Below, one piece after another: positions 19,857 to 30,419 of a DNA stretch of 64,000 bases. Made by a program: the position numbers and the translations under genes. Every line of letters starts with the position of its first letter. Position 1 is the first letter of the stretch. The stretch lies in assembly GCF_026914185.1 (NCBI RefSeq), contig NC_070570.1, positions 2,914,001 to 2,978,000 of the forward strand, given 5' to 3'. This DNA comes from Puccinia triticina. Lineage: Eukaryota; Basidiomycota; Pucciniomycetes; Pucciniales; Pucciniaceae. The notes under the pieces are model-generated. The model did not search any database and was not told where the DNA came from. It saw only the letters and a list, made by a program, of their open reading frames with translations.

Positions 19857-21093
19857 CTCAGGGCGTCGAAGCACTCCTGGATTATGGGCAAGGGGTGTCT
19901 GTCTTTCTTTGTAAGTGCGTTCACCTTACGGTAGTCAACGCAGAGCCGGACTTTTCCTGAAGTCGGATGATTGACCATAACTTTAGGCAACAACCATGGT
20001 GAGGTCGACGCGCGGATAAAACCAGCGTCTTGAAGGCCGGCTAACCGTTCTTTCAAAGTTCCTAGCAGCGCCGGGGACAACTGTTGCACGGGCTGATGGA
20101 TAGGTTGGGCCTCGCCGGTGTTAACGAGGTGCTCCATAGTTCTTGGCTTGTCCAAGACTTTAGCTATAGGCCCAAAAACTTCTCCAAAGCGGCTCACTAG
20201 AGCCCGCAACAATTCTGTGAGTGCGGCGTCGGGTCTGAACACTGTAGGTAAGCCTACAGGAGGTTCATCCCTTGGCCCTGCCACTCATTCCAACTCCATG
20301 GGACAGATGAAGGACTCCCTTGCAACTTTGTAAAACTCGTGGCGCCGGATGGATCTGGGAAGGAAAACTTCCTCCTTGTTGGTCATAACAGCAAGCTTGT
20401 AAGTCTTCATGCTGCACAAGGAAGAGGAATTTGAATTGAATTCTACAACTTTACCCTGAGGGCTTCTCAGCATCCAGGCGTTGGTGTGCCAATTGGTGGA
20501 GACCACATTAGACGCAATCCAATCACGGCCTAGGATTATGTCGTAGCTGGACAACGGCGCCAGGCAACATTCTACGGCAAAGCTTGCCTCCACAAAAACA
20601 AAACGGACCATTGCTAATTGGTTGTATGCAATCTGATCCCCAAAGGCTCCGGTTACCTTGAAGGATTTGGGGGATGCATAGATCAGTAGGCCACAGTCTG
20701 TCGCGAAAGAATTGGACACATACAACAAGCCAGCGCCGGTGTCTAAGAGGACCCTGGCCAAGCGGCCCTCAATTCTATGATGAAACTCAGCGCAAACCCC
20801 GTTGGGCTTGTCAGTACTTAATTGGACTGCGTGGCATCCATCAACACACAGGAAGTCATTCACAACGTCGGTGGTGACACCCGGCGACTCTTTGACAGGT
20901 TTGGACTCATCCGGTGCGGCTGTCCCCATTCCTGGGCGATCAGCAATATTCTCAGCTGCTGTAATCTCACTGTGGCTCGGCTCACAACAAGGCTCAATTA
21001 GGTCACTCTCAATCACACGTGAATTTAAATTGCATAAAGAAGAGGGAACTACGATTAAATTTGGTGGGAGAGACAATTCACCACCGACTATTC

Positions 21094-21100
21094 TTTTTTT
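21094..21100 (-). promoter_or_regulatory. -1 frameshift heptamer, gypsy-3
   Basis: The minus strand reads GAA AAA AAA GAA TAG in gag phase, giving the heptamer A-AAA-AAA two codons before the gag stop. A -1 slip continues AGA ATA GTC, which is the open pol frame. Confidence 0.7.
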
Positions 21101-21993
21101 TCTTTTTCTATTTTCTTGGCGTTCTTTGCCTCCCAAGCCTGCTGGGCCTTGGTCTTGGGCTTCGGGCATTTGTGAGCCCGGTGGCCGAGCTCCTTGCAAT
21201 TGTGGCAAGGATAGTTGGCCTTCTTTTTGTTGGACGAGTTACCGTCCCCATTGGCTTGGCGCTTCCCCAAACCGGATCCACTTGCAACCGGTTCTGCTTG
21301 CGACTCCCGGTAATGTTGATTGTGATTAACCTCATGCATGAAAACCGTGTCCATTCTGACTGGATTTCCCAGGATCATCTGGTTGCTGACAAATTCTGAC
21401 ACCTTTCGACTTAGGCCAGAATTCAAACGTTGGATGAACGCTGTTTGTTCATTGTGGGCAAAGTCGATTGCATTGGCTCTAGTTTGCCATTTGCAAAAGT
21501 GCTTGTAGAACAGCTGGACAGCCTCATTTGGCTGTTGCTTTAACCGGTTCAACTTGGCCGCAATCATTGCTGGGGTGGCTCCCATTGAGTTTAACCAAAG
21601 TAACCACGACTTGAACTCTCCCCACGTCCTGGGTCTGGTCCCAGCTGACGCGGCTGCCTTCCAGTCTTGGAACGCCTTTCCACTTAGGCGGAGGCCGGCA
21701 ACACAGTGCAAAATGGCGGGGTGAGTGCATCGGTCCTCAAGCAGCATGGCGACAGTCTCAAGCCATTCAGGGGCGCTCTCACCCGGGCCGCCAGTAAACA
21801 CAGGACTATTCTTGTCTGGCCAACCCTTCAACACTTTGATTGGGTCTTTCTCTAAGACAAGATCAATCTCATATTCTTCTTCCTCTATGGAAGGTTCTGG
21901 TTGCAATCCTACGCCTGGTGCGTGACCAATCAATTGGGGCGACTGCTGTGGATTGCCAGTAACCGCTGCTGGTCCTTGAGGTGGGTCAACCGT

Positions 21994-23158
21994 TGTGGTA
22001 GACGGAAAAGTGAAAAATCAAAAGTTTTTTCTCATACATATATTTACTCACCCTAGGCCTCAAGATATCACCAAATGGACCTCAGAAATGTATTCTACGG
22101 CCAATTTTACCCCTAGTCACCACTGGAAGTGTCACTGGAACCCCGCTGGATTGGAAGTTAAACCCTCTTGGACCCTCATGGACACAGCCAGCCCCAGTCA
22201 TCAACCTGTCACACCCCTCAAGTCACCTTTCCCAAGTATATGCATACTCAGCCCCAGCCAAAAACATACTCTTTTCTATCCCTCTTATCTCCACTGCTTA
22301 TGCAGGGGACCAACCCCATTTCTTCTGTATTTGACATGTCCCCACTTCATTTATGCACCCCTTGCAGCTGCATGCAGTCTTCTGACCCCATTTCTGCACT
22401 CCTTGCATTAGTCTGACACCACTCATGCATCCCTTGCATGAAGTACCTCTGTATTTGACATTCCATGCTTTGTTTATGCGCTCCTTGCATTAGTATGACA
22501 TCATCTTTCATTTCTCACCCCACTTTCTGCCTGTATTTAGTATCTTCTGACACCACTTGTACGCAGCCCACCAGCTAAAATCCCTCATCCAGGGTCCCCC
22601 TTGTAGCTAAAATCCCTCACATTTGTCTATATAAGGAGCTCTCTCCCCCAGTTGTTTTTCCCTCAGTTCAGTACCCACCAGTTATACAGATATCACCCAT
22701 TAGCCATTATCATCACCCTTACACTTTTATAACATACCGTATCATCCCTCTTATCTGCAATAACCACTGAGCTCACTCTCATATTCTCATACTCTCATAT
22801 CACTGGTTGCATATCATGCACCTGTCACGAGTTACCCGGTTCCTGGTTCAACTCCCAACTAAGACATATACCCTTCTCAGTCCAGACACTCTTCTCAACT
22901 TCTTATATCACCCTCTCAAGGACCTGTGTTCAACCCCCACCGGAAACATCAAGTCAACTTTCACCCCTTTCCATCATCATAAACCCTCTCAACTCTCACA
23001 TACCTGTCATTGAACAACTTCATCTGGAACTAGACCAGACCTATCACTTGATTAAAACTTGCCAAGCTTAGCTCGGTGGGTCTTGTTATCTGATAGTATA
23101 GAAGTGCAGAGTTTGCACCTCCATCATCCCCTTCTCCATTCAGCAAAAGGGTTTCACA
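21994..23158 (+). mobile_element. Probable solo LTR inside gypsy-3 gag
   Basis: The segment begins TGTGGTAGACGG and ends GGGTTTCACA, has no long coding frame, and contains a TATATAAGGAGCTC promoter-like box at about 22637 followed by a C/T-rich start region, as LTRs do. Flanks ACCGT and ACCAC share only three bases, so the target duplication is weak. It splits the gag frame. Confidence 0.5.
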
Positions 23159-23472
23159 ACCACTTTTGAGTCTTACACCTTCATCTTTTTAAAGGCGGTT
23201 GTTAGGGCTGCCTCGAGCTGCCCAACAGTTTGAGAGGAGGAACCTACTGAATTCACCTCCACATCCTCAATCAGATTCAACGCCGACTGATTGCATAAAG
23301 AGTTATGGTCAACAAGCCACTGAAGTTGTTGGCCCGTCATCTCCTTTACGTCAGCGCCAGTGTAAAAGTGGCCGTTGAATGGAGGGTTTGGGCGTCTGGC
23401 CTCGTCTTCGGCCTTAGGTTCCGCCGTTCCTTTGCCCTTTGGGCTATGCGCGACCTTTCCTAGGTTCAACAT

Positions 23473-23874
23473 ATATTTTGCAAAAAGAGTAGGAAACAAA
23501 AGTAAGCTAGTGTTTTTTATTCAAACTCCCAGAGCACTGTGCTTGTTTCTAAGCCTCAACCCTAGAAGTGCCGACCACTGGCTGGTCAACCACTCAGAAA
23601 AGGTAGACTATCTCTGATACTGCGGGGCGCTGCCACTTTGGCCACGGAGGACACGAACTAATAGGGTGAAAAATAGCTTGACTAACCGAGTTATCACGGC
23701 GAGGAAGAACTATTGATACGCGCTAAGAGCACGCAGCCGGGGACAAGAAAAGTGTTCCAATAGAAATGGATGATCGGAAAGCAATGCAGCGACGGTAAAA
23801 GAGTAGGCAAATTTTTTTTTCTAGCTTTTAAGAGTGAGTTTTTGACGAATTGAATTGTTAGCTCTTGCTACCAC
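23473..23874 (-). other. gypsy-3 5' leader and primer-binding site
   Basis: Directly after the 5' LTR the minus strand reads GTGGTAGCAAGAGC, a plausible tRNA primer-binding site since it contains TGGTAGC. The rest up to the gag ATG at 23472 shows no gene. Confidence 0.55.
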
Positions 23875-24251
23875 TGAAGCGGGCTCTTCAGGCTGACAGA
23901 GACTCAGGCAAGAGTATCGCAAAAACGATGAAAGGGGAAACTGAACTCTGGATTTTGAGAGTCCGACAGAACTGGGGAGAACCCCTATGTACAAGAGAGG
24001 CCAGCTTATATGGTGGCCACAATACTGAACTAGAGACAAACAACTAAGCAAGGGGCGCTAAGCGCCTGCGGCTAAAACATGAGGAGAGAAACAGAATACA
24101 GCTCATGGTGGTCGTAACTCCGGGCCTAACCCGGTATGCGTCATGGGGGGCGGGTGAGCCTCCTGCATTGGGCATGAGCTCACGCGGTCTCCTCGCGGTC
24201 GTGAGCGTACAGGGAGGCTATGCCTTCCTGTATGACTGTAGCCCTGCTACA
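23875..24251 (-). repeat. gypsy-3 5' LTR
   Basis: This is the partner of 15639-16011, in the same orientation. Its first bases have become the new 3' coding end of the secreted-protein gene copy 1. Confidence 0.92.
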
Positions 24252-24827
24252 CCGCCACCGGCACTGCTCTCAGGATCGGTCTTTCCACACTTTTTGCTGT
24301 AATCATCTTCGCTCATGCCCTTGGGATTCGGGTCTCCACCCTAAAAGTGAGAACAGAGAATTAGTGTTGGTTTGGAATAAAGGGTTCGAGGGTTACATGA
24401 AATGGTGTGGGGACAAACCAAAGGTGTAGTGCCGGTTGCGCAACAAGCAGTATCTGTTGAAGGCTTCTTTGCGACTTCCACCTTCTCACAAGAAAACTTG
24501 CTGTCGGCAGGAGTGGCGAGAGTAACTAGCCATCAGAAATGAAGAAGGAGAAAAAAAAAGAAAATTTATCATCAATAACCTTGTGATCCTTAAAACACCC
24601 CTCTATGGCGGATAGCTTGAATAATTAACTGTGTGCAAGATTTGTAGCAAGAGATACTTACCAAAATAGGTGAGAGCTCCTTGATCATCCTTATCGCTGC
24701 GTACGCAACTGGCCTCGGGCTTGTCCTTGTCAGCCAGGCATGTATAGGGCGAACTGTTGGTAGTACCATTACTTTGAACCAAGATGGCCATCATAAGAGC
24801 TACAAACAAGCTAATTGTGAACTTCAT
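24218..24827 (-). CDS. Small cysteine-rich secreted protein, copy 1; C-terminus altered by gypsy-3
   Basis: Three exons: 24827-24662, 24525-24419 and 24340-24218, with introns of 136 and 78 bp and frame kept throughout. The start has a clear signal peptide (MKFTISLFVALMMAILVQS) with likely cleavage after about residue 19. The mature part has a YTC motif near its N-terminus (a Y/F/WxC-type motif reported in rust and mildew effector candidates), then single Cys, Cys, a CC doublet and a final KKC. Compared with copy 2, the last codons are replaced by LTR sequence of gypsy-3, which supplies a new stop at 24220-24218. Candidate secreted effector or cell-surface protein; function unknown. Confidence 0.75.
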
Positions 24828-25447
24828 CTTTCAAGTTGGGAATGGTAGTTTTACTGGGATGATTTGCCGAGGACGGAAATGCGCTGTGTGGTAGGTATGT
24901 GAGTTGTTTGTGAGGATTGGGCGAAATGCTATTTACAGGTGATTGGACTCGAGTGAAGTGGGATGAGATGATAGCCGACTTGAAGTTGAGCCCCCTTCTT
25001 ATTGCCTGAATCCATGGTTTCCAATGACAAGGGGCATTACCAACGGTTGTTTCGAAATCAAACACTCATCCATTACGGCAATCAATCACCCCAAAAAATT
25101 AACTTCCTCGGTTGAGATGATCAAGTGAGCCACACTCATCGGGCTCAGTCCTGGTTGATACTGGTTTTGAACTTGGAATTGGAACCGAGAGCCTGTCATG
25201 TTCATGGGTACCGAGGCCAGAAGTTTTTGCCATTTACGTAGCGTTTGGACTTGAGGTCAACGACAAAACATATGACGCTTTCTCCCTCTGAGAGAACAGT
25301 TGCTCCGGTGTCGTAGCAGTCGGACTCGTGTAACTCGGCCCTCGGGCTCTGGTATCCTGGTGGAGTCAAGTCAACAGGGGCAGTAATAATCATCATCTTC
25401 TTAATGAAGCTTTTTTGTTTTTTTGTTTTTTACTGCTTTGCTTACTA
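24252..25447. repeat. Duplicated host segment, left copy, block c
   Basis: It matches about 57279-58564 in the same orientation with few differences, including the secreted-protein gene and its promoter. The right copy has an extra block of about 117 bp at 58021-58135 that is missing here. The match ends at a TA (25446-25447) where the next element begins. Confidence 0.85.
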
Positions 25448-27091
25448 CACCACGGGAGTGCGCCGATGTCGGTTTGCTGATCGTTTCTGCCGGCAACCTG
25501 ACCCTCCCCGACCCAGCCAAACCTTTCTGCTGGCCGCCGTCGTGGTGTCGCGGTTTGCAGCCACAGTGTCGGGCAGACCACAAGCGCATGCCGCATATCT
25601 GACGGCAGCAGGGGCAGCCCGCCGATGTCCCGACCCTCGTGAGATACCATCTCGCGATGCCTGAGACATCGTGAGATGGCGTCCCGCGGTCGGGCTGCCC
25701 CGCCCATGGCGTCACCCCGCCCGATGGGATGGGCAGGCAATCGTCAGGCCGCCATCCCGAGGGGCCTGTTCACACGGCCATGAGATGGGGACCTGCGGTT
25801 GGGGCGCCCAGGGCTTGCCGTCAAGCCAACCAGACAGCTTGACCGGATGGGGGTGCTGCTCGACCGATCCGCTGTCCGAGGATTATAGGACGGATGGGGG
25901 AACTGCTTGACTGATCCGGTGTCCGAGGATTAGAGGACCATTCACTCATGTCCGACGGACTACCGGAGCATGCCATACGGCTCAACAGTCCGGATTGCTT
26001 GCTGCTGAACGTTTGGTCGGACAGATAATCATTTCATAGGCTATGACCATGGCTATATACAAGTGAGCGACCCCCGTCAAATAACAGGGCAGGACAAAAG
26101 AGATAAAGAAACGACCCCAGATGGGGACCTGAGTTGTGTGATATAGAGGCGTAACAACAAGAAGGAAAGAGAGAGATACAACACCCCAACATTTGGTTGG
26201 GGTAACAGACAGGTCCAGTTCGGACGACTTGAGCGATATGTTGGCGAGGGAGTTAAGCGGCGGGTGTGCGGTTCGGCCTCAGCCGCAACCTCATCAGGGG
26301 TTGGGAGCTTGAATCCTTAGGATTCACAACATTGTAGATTGTACCTTGACCGTGCGGCGGTTGATCCACGGCTGCTCGTTTGTTGCTGGTGCGGCCTCGT
26401 GGGCACGGGTGAGTGCTCTCTCGGAGATGAGTGGAGCCTTGGGAGGTGAAGATGAGGGAAGATGAAGGGGAGGAGACAAGGGTGGGAGCAAACCAGGGGG
26501 ACATAAATTATAAAGTCCCGATCAAAGGGGGAAAAAAGTGGGTGCTGCGGACTGCTTTGATTCAATTTCCCAGCAGCTGACCATGCAAGGCTTCGTGGTT
26601 CAGCTGGTCAATGACCGAGCGGCTGTCCTTAGGGACTCTTACGGTCGGGCTGCCAGCTTGTATTCTGGGCAGCTGACCGACAGCCTGTGAGATTGTCGGG
26701 CTGCCAACAATCTTGGGCGTTGGTTAACCGGCGGGTGACCGTCAAAGGCCTGGGAAACACCTGGCGGCAGTCTGCCGGGTGCAGACCAGGTCAGCCAGTG
26801 GGCAGCAGACCGTCCGGTCAAGCCAGCAATTGTCTGCCCGGCAACAGACCGGCAGACCGGCGGTGGATCAACCTTGGTCAAGCCACCGTGGGTCCTGCCG
26901 GCAACACCCGGGCAGACAGGCGGCGGATTGACCAAAGTCAGTCCGCCGTACCTCTTGACGTCAAGAAATACGGCGGACTGACTGTCTCGACACCCCGACA
27001 ACGGGCTGCCCTGTTTTCACACGGTAGCCCGACGTGGGCCCCTTTGTCATCGGGTTGTCGGTCCGAGGGAGCCCAAATCGCTCTTGTGGTG
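25448..27091. mobile_element. 1.64-kb element with CACCAC...GTGGTG ends and TA target site
   Basis: The empty site in the right copy reads TTACTAGGG; here TTACTA is followed by CACCACGGGAG and the far end reads CTCTTGTGGTG|TAGGG. This gives ends CACCAC/GTGGTG and a 2-bp TA duplication. The interior is GC-rich with many short repeats, such as GGGCTGCC in both orientations and a repeated GTCCGAGGATTA block at 25875-25935. No transposase is seen, so it is non-autonomous; subterminal repeats resemble CACTA-type elements, but the 2-bp TA does not fit them well. Confidence 0.75.
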
Positions 27092-27889
27092 TAGGGAAAT
27101 CGCGGCTCCGCCGCGGGAACATAGGCCCAACCCAACTGAATCAACTGATACATATTTACTTGCATAATAACCGGCCCAGGCACAGACATGACGACACTGA
27201 AACAGAAATAGGCATTATAGTGAACACACCAAAGTGTCCTTGTGTTGTTTTATCCTGTTCTGCTCCTAATTAAGACATGACTGATAATGCATTGTTGTAT
27301 GCGCGGATGTGCTTCTGGAAACCGCGGGAGACTGGAGAAGAAAAGGATTAGAATGTGAACCTACTTGAACATGTTGAGAGATCATAATTCCCTGTTCATA
27401 CTTGAGTCAGTATTGACCAGAAGCTGTTTCAGCATTTTGGGATAAAACGCAGTATGGTTGGAATCAAGGCAGCACCCATCTGGTAGAAGCTTGGAAACTT
27501 GGCTTGTGGACTTCAAGTGCAGCAACATTCCCCTCTACTGCCCAGTGGAGCGCTCCACATTTGAGGCATTGGTTGTTGCACGGCCCAAGGCGTTGGGGAA
27601 TTTGACCTCAGAAATGTTCTAAAATGTATTGTTCAGTGTGGTGTGAAGCTATTTTTGCAACTACACCGGGATCAAATTGAGGCAAAAATAACATTGTAAC
27701 TTGTGAGTGCAAAACATTTGTAGTGTGGCGGGCAGTTGGATTTGAGAACACAGTATTTCTAATAGGAATTTTTAGGCCCAATGTAAATATGTAGGTGACA
27801 GGTTTTTGAAATGTGGGTGGTTCAGATGAACTGACCGGGGGTCCTCTCTTCATGTATGTATCACATTGTTGATTGCAGTATAACCCTGA
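27092..27889. repeat. Duplicated host segment, left copy, block d
   Basis: It matches 58563-58582 plus 59197-59975, the right copy being interrupted by the 609-bp TIR element. A minus-strand open frame (27608-27880) is conserved in both copies. The match ends at GTATAACC where a CCCTGACTTAAC element begins. Confidence 0.85.
27608..27880 (-). pseudogene. Conserved unknown coding fragment, left copy
   Basis: The frame encodes CNQQCDTYMKRGPP followed by about 80 residues with good amino-acid agreement with 59619-59960. Neither copy has a convincing start, and this one runs into the repeat at 27889. I recognise no domain. It could be an exon of a transposon protein or a decayed host gene. Confidence 0.35.
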
Positions 27890-28720
27890 CTTAACTAAGC
27901 CTCCCGGGACTGGGGTGCGGAGCACCCCGATGCGAAGCATCTCCCATTCCCAATGGGAGGCTTATGAGTTATCAGCTTTTTTCCGCGTGAGAGCTTCAGG
28001 AAATTTGTGGCTTTTGGCCAACTTTTTGAATCAAATTTACATTACACAGCGCGCACTCATTGTGAGTCAGCAAGCTGAAGTACAGGGGATAGCTGAGTAT
28101 CTCAACTTCAATGTAGTGTCAATTTTGTGATATCTACACTTGAAGGAGAGTTTTGCCCTTGCTCAGCACGCAAGGTGGATGGATGATGGAGTTCTATATT
28201 TAAATTGAGTCCAAATGGATCTTCTCGGAATTTGCATACACACTTCTGGCCAAACACAAAAAAATCACAAACTTCAAAGGGGGATGGAAGGAGTTTGTGA
28301 AGGGGGGAAAAGTGGTGATTGACACCAAAAGAAAGAGAAAAATCAGGCCTTTAATCTGGCACCACAGCCAATAGGAATACACAAGGAGAAGACCCCTGAA
28401 AGGGGAGCGGGAAAAAACTCCCACCAAAACACTGAAAGCTCTCAAGCCAAATTCTTGGCTTTACCTGCAAGTCCCTCCTTCAGAGGTCGCGCTTCGCGCG
28501 AGGGCGCTTTGCGCCAGCCTAGGCTGTACCAGGGCCCTCTTAAGCGAGGGACTTGTGATAAGTCAGCTGAAGCCCGCTTGGCAGAGTCCCGGGCGGCTGA
28601 AGACGACCCCAATGCCGCTTAAACCCTAACTTAACTAAGTCCCTCTGTTGGAGGGGGGACGCTGTCCCGCAGGGACCCTCCAAAGCGACCTCTGAAGGTG
28701 GAAATGGGCTAAGTTATGAA
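27889..28720. repeat. CCCTRACTTAACTAAG hairpin-cassette repeats
   Basis: The left module (27889-27970) starts CCCTGACTTAACTAAGCC and ends in an inverted GGAGGCTTATGAGTTA. It holds three adjacent hairpins: GGGGTGC-GGA-GCACCCC, GATGC-GAA-GCATC and CTCCCATT-CCC-AATGGGAG. A right module (28468-28720) has a second CCCTAACTTAACTAAG start and ends GGGCTAAGTTAT. The interior resembles that of 58583-59191 in its right part. Exact element limits are unclear. Confidence 0.6.
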
Positions 28721-29433
28721 AATTTTGGAGCAACTAGAATTCATTTGCTTTGTTTGAGTTTACTTGTATGTACAATGGTTATTCAAACAAAGAGCCGAAA
28801 TCTTATGAAAAATAGTTTTACCTAGAAGTAGCACAAGGGCAGACGCTTGTCTTTGGTAGAACTCTTCCTGGTTGCTATCTTTGAGCTAAAGTAACGGCAG
28901 TGTGTTGTCTGGGAGCAATACAGGGGTGCCGAGTACGTGCTCTAATGTTAGCTTTTTGTTTCTCCCACTGCGTCTATTTGTAGGTCTATTAAGCTCACCG
29001 GAGCAGGGGCCAGCTATCTAAGGAGCTTGGTCTTAGCCTGTTGTTATGAGCCTTAGCGCGGGATCCGCAGCGCAGACTCACATGTACATAGACTACACCT
29101 ACATGTCACAGACCATACTCAAGGTTCGAGAGGCTGGAGATCCAAGCCTCTTCCTCATCCTGCAATCTACCATCTTGGATCCAGAACCCCCAGAACCCCA
29201 GAACCCAGACTCCATCTTCCTCTCCACAGAACAGACCTTAACATATTTCAGGATCTACTTAACAGAGACGAAGACCAAGAACCCAACAGACCAACAAGAA
29301 CCAGATCGCTCCGACTCCAAAACCTTGAACATCCTGACTCCAAAACCTTGAATATCCCATACTCCGCTCTCAGAAACCCAACGCCGCTCCTAGAAACCTT
29401 GAATATCCCGCTCCAACATCACACAGCAATACA
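28721..29433. other. Non-coding sequence upstream of gypsy-2 gag
   Basis: No gene is seen. A TGTTATGAGCC at 29040 could be the start of a gypsy-2 LTR or its end region, but no second copy exists in the window, so the LTR cannot be confirmed. Confidence 0.4.
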
Positions 29434-30419
29434 ATGGATGCCTCCAAAGCCGCCAAACTCCGACAACAACTGGCGGACATTACTAAGAAGGCCAACAACG
29501 AGGAGGAAAAACGCCGCCAGGCCGAGGCCAAGTTGGAGGACGCACTCCGCACTCCAAATCCACCCCTCCCCCAACCGCAACCAAGACCCCCAAGATCGCT
29601 CAACCCAACAAGTTCAATGGAGAATGCGGAGCGGTGGCGGAGACGTTTGCCCGCCAGGTTGGCATCTATATGACTGTGAACAAGCATTCGTTCCCAAACG
29701 ACACAACACGAATCATTTTTGTTTCCTCGTACATGACCGGACCTGCGGGCGTGTGGGCAGCCCCGTTCCTTGACCAGGCAGCAGTGGAACCACCCACCCT
29801 GACCTACACGGAGTTCACGGCGGCCTTCCGGGGCATGTTTTTTGACCCGGAAAAGAAGGCAAAGGCGGAACGAGCCCTCTGAGCGCTGAAGCAGACCGGT
29901 TCTGTGGCGGACTACACCCACACCTTTGTCCAGCACGCCTCCGCAGCGGGATGGGAAATCCCCACCCTCCTCAGCCAGTACTGCCAAGGTCTGAAGCGGG
30001 ATATCCAGATGGCGCTCATTGTTTCCCGCACCGCATTCACAACCATTAATGAGGTTGCTACCTTGGCCCTGGAGCTTGACACGGCGATGAGCGGAGCGGA
30101 GTCCGGAACAGCGCCGGCTAAACAGAAGATTGACCCCAACGCCATGGACCTATTGGCGTTAAACGGATGACTATCCGACTCCGAGAAGGCCCGGATGATG
30201 CGGGAAGGACTCTGTTTCCAATGCGGAGCGCAGGGCCACATCTCCCGCGACTGTCCGACCAAGAAGGGAAAAGGCCGCGGAAACGCCAGGATTGCAGCTA
30301 TGGAGGATCAGATCCGACAATTAGTGGAAGGGATGGCAGCAATAGGCGGAGGCGGACCAGCGGATAAAGGCGGAAAAGGCCGGGCCAACTCGTCAAAAAA
30401 TGGAGGCGCTCAGGAATGA
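29434..30419 (+). pseudogene. gag: gypsy-2 Gag, broken
   Basis: Starts at an ATG (29434) with a heptad-like N-terminus similar in style to gypsy-1 Gag. A frameshift lies between about 29550 and 29634, and in-frame TGA codons are at 29880-29882 and 30168-30170. The first replaces an Arg found at the same place in gypsy-1. The capsid region and a CCHC knuckle (CFQCGAQGHISRDC) remain readable. The gag stop at 30417-30419 follows the slippery site 30395-30401. Confidence 0.88.
30395..30401 (+). promoter_or_regulatory. -1 frameshift heptamer, gypsy-2
   Basis: The sequence TCA AAA AAT GGA in gag phase is the same as in gypsy-1. A -1 slip continues TGG AGG CGC TCA GGA ATG, which is the pol frame. 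Confidence 0.75.

Larger units (their letters stand above)
16325..21094 (-). pseudogene. pol: gypsy-3 Pol, disrupted
   Basis: Pieces read in order on the minus strand: protease VLLDTGAGLLYVS (20285-21208 frame), RT N-terminus (19811-20284), RT, RNase H and integrase (17688-19376), integrase end (17361-17684 and 16325-16903). Breaks: TGA at 20287-20285 and TGA at 17690-17688, both in frame, plus MITEs that split the RT and the integrase C-terminal region. The RT active site reads VYLENILIYS where the family has YxDD, so both catalytic Asp are gone. RNase H reads METNASDF where Asp is expected. Removing each MITE with one target copy rejoins the frame. The enzyme set is that of a Ty3 element; this copy cannot be autonomous. 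Confidence 0.93.
21088..23472 (-). pseudogene. gag: gypsy-3 Gag, split by an LTR-like insertion
   Basis: The N-terminal part starts at an ATG at 23472 (MLNLGKVAHSPKGKG) and reaches about 23165; the C-terminal part runs from about 21990 to the TAG at 21090-21088. Between them lies the LTR-like insertion 21994-23158. The C-terminal part holds a Gag capsid region with a WLLWLNSMGA segment and one CCHC zinc knuckle (CHNCKELGHRAHKC), then a Lys/Glu-rich tail. Pol follows in the -1 frame. Confidence 0.85.
15639..24251 (-). mobile_element. gypsy-3: Ty3 element with three nested insertions
   Basis: LTRs of 373 and 377 bp (minus strand TGTAGCAGGG ... CGCTTCA) flank gag and pol. The right flank resumes the host segment inside the last exon of the secreted-protein gene. 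Host overlap at the ends is a 4-bp GCGG/GAGG with one mismatch, in a GC-repeat tract, so the target duplication is imperfect. Nested in it are two MITEs (16938-17416, 19434-19856) and a probable solo LTR (21994-23158). It is 8,613 bp in all. Confidence 0.92.
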
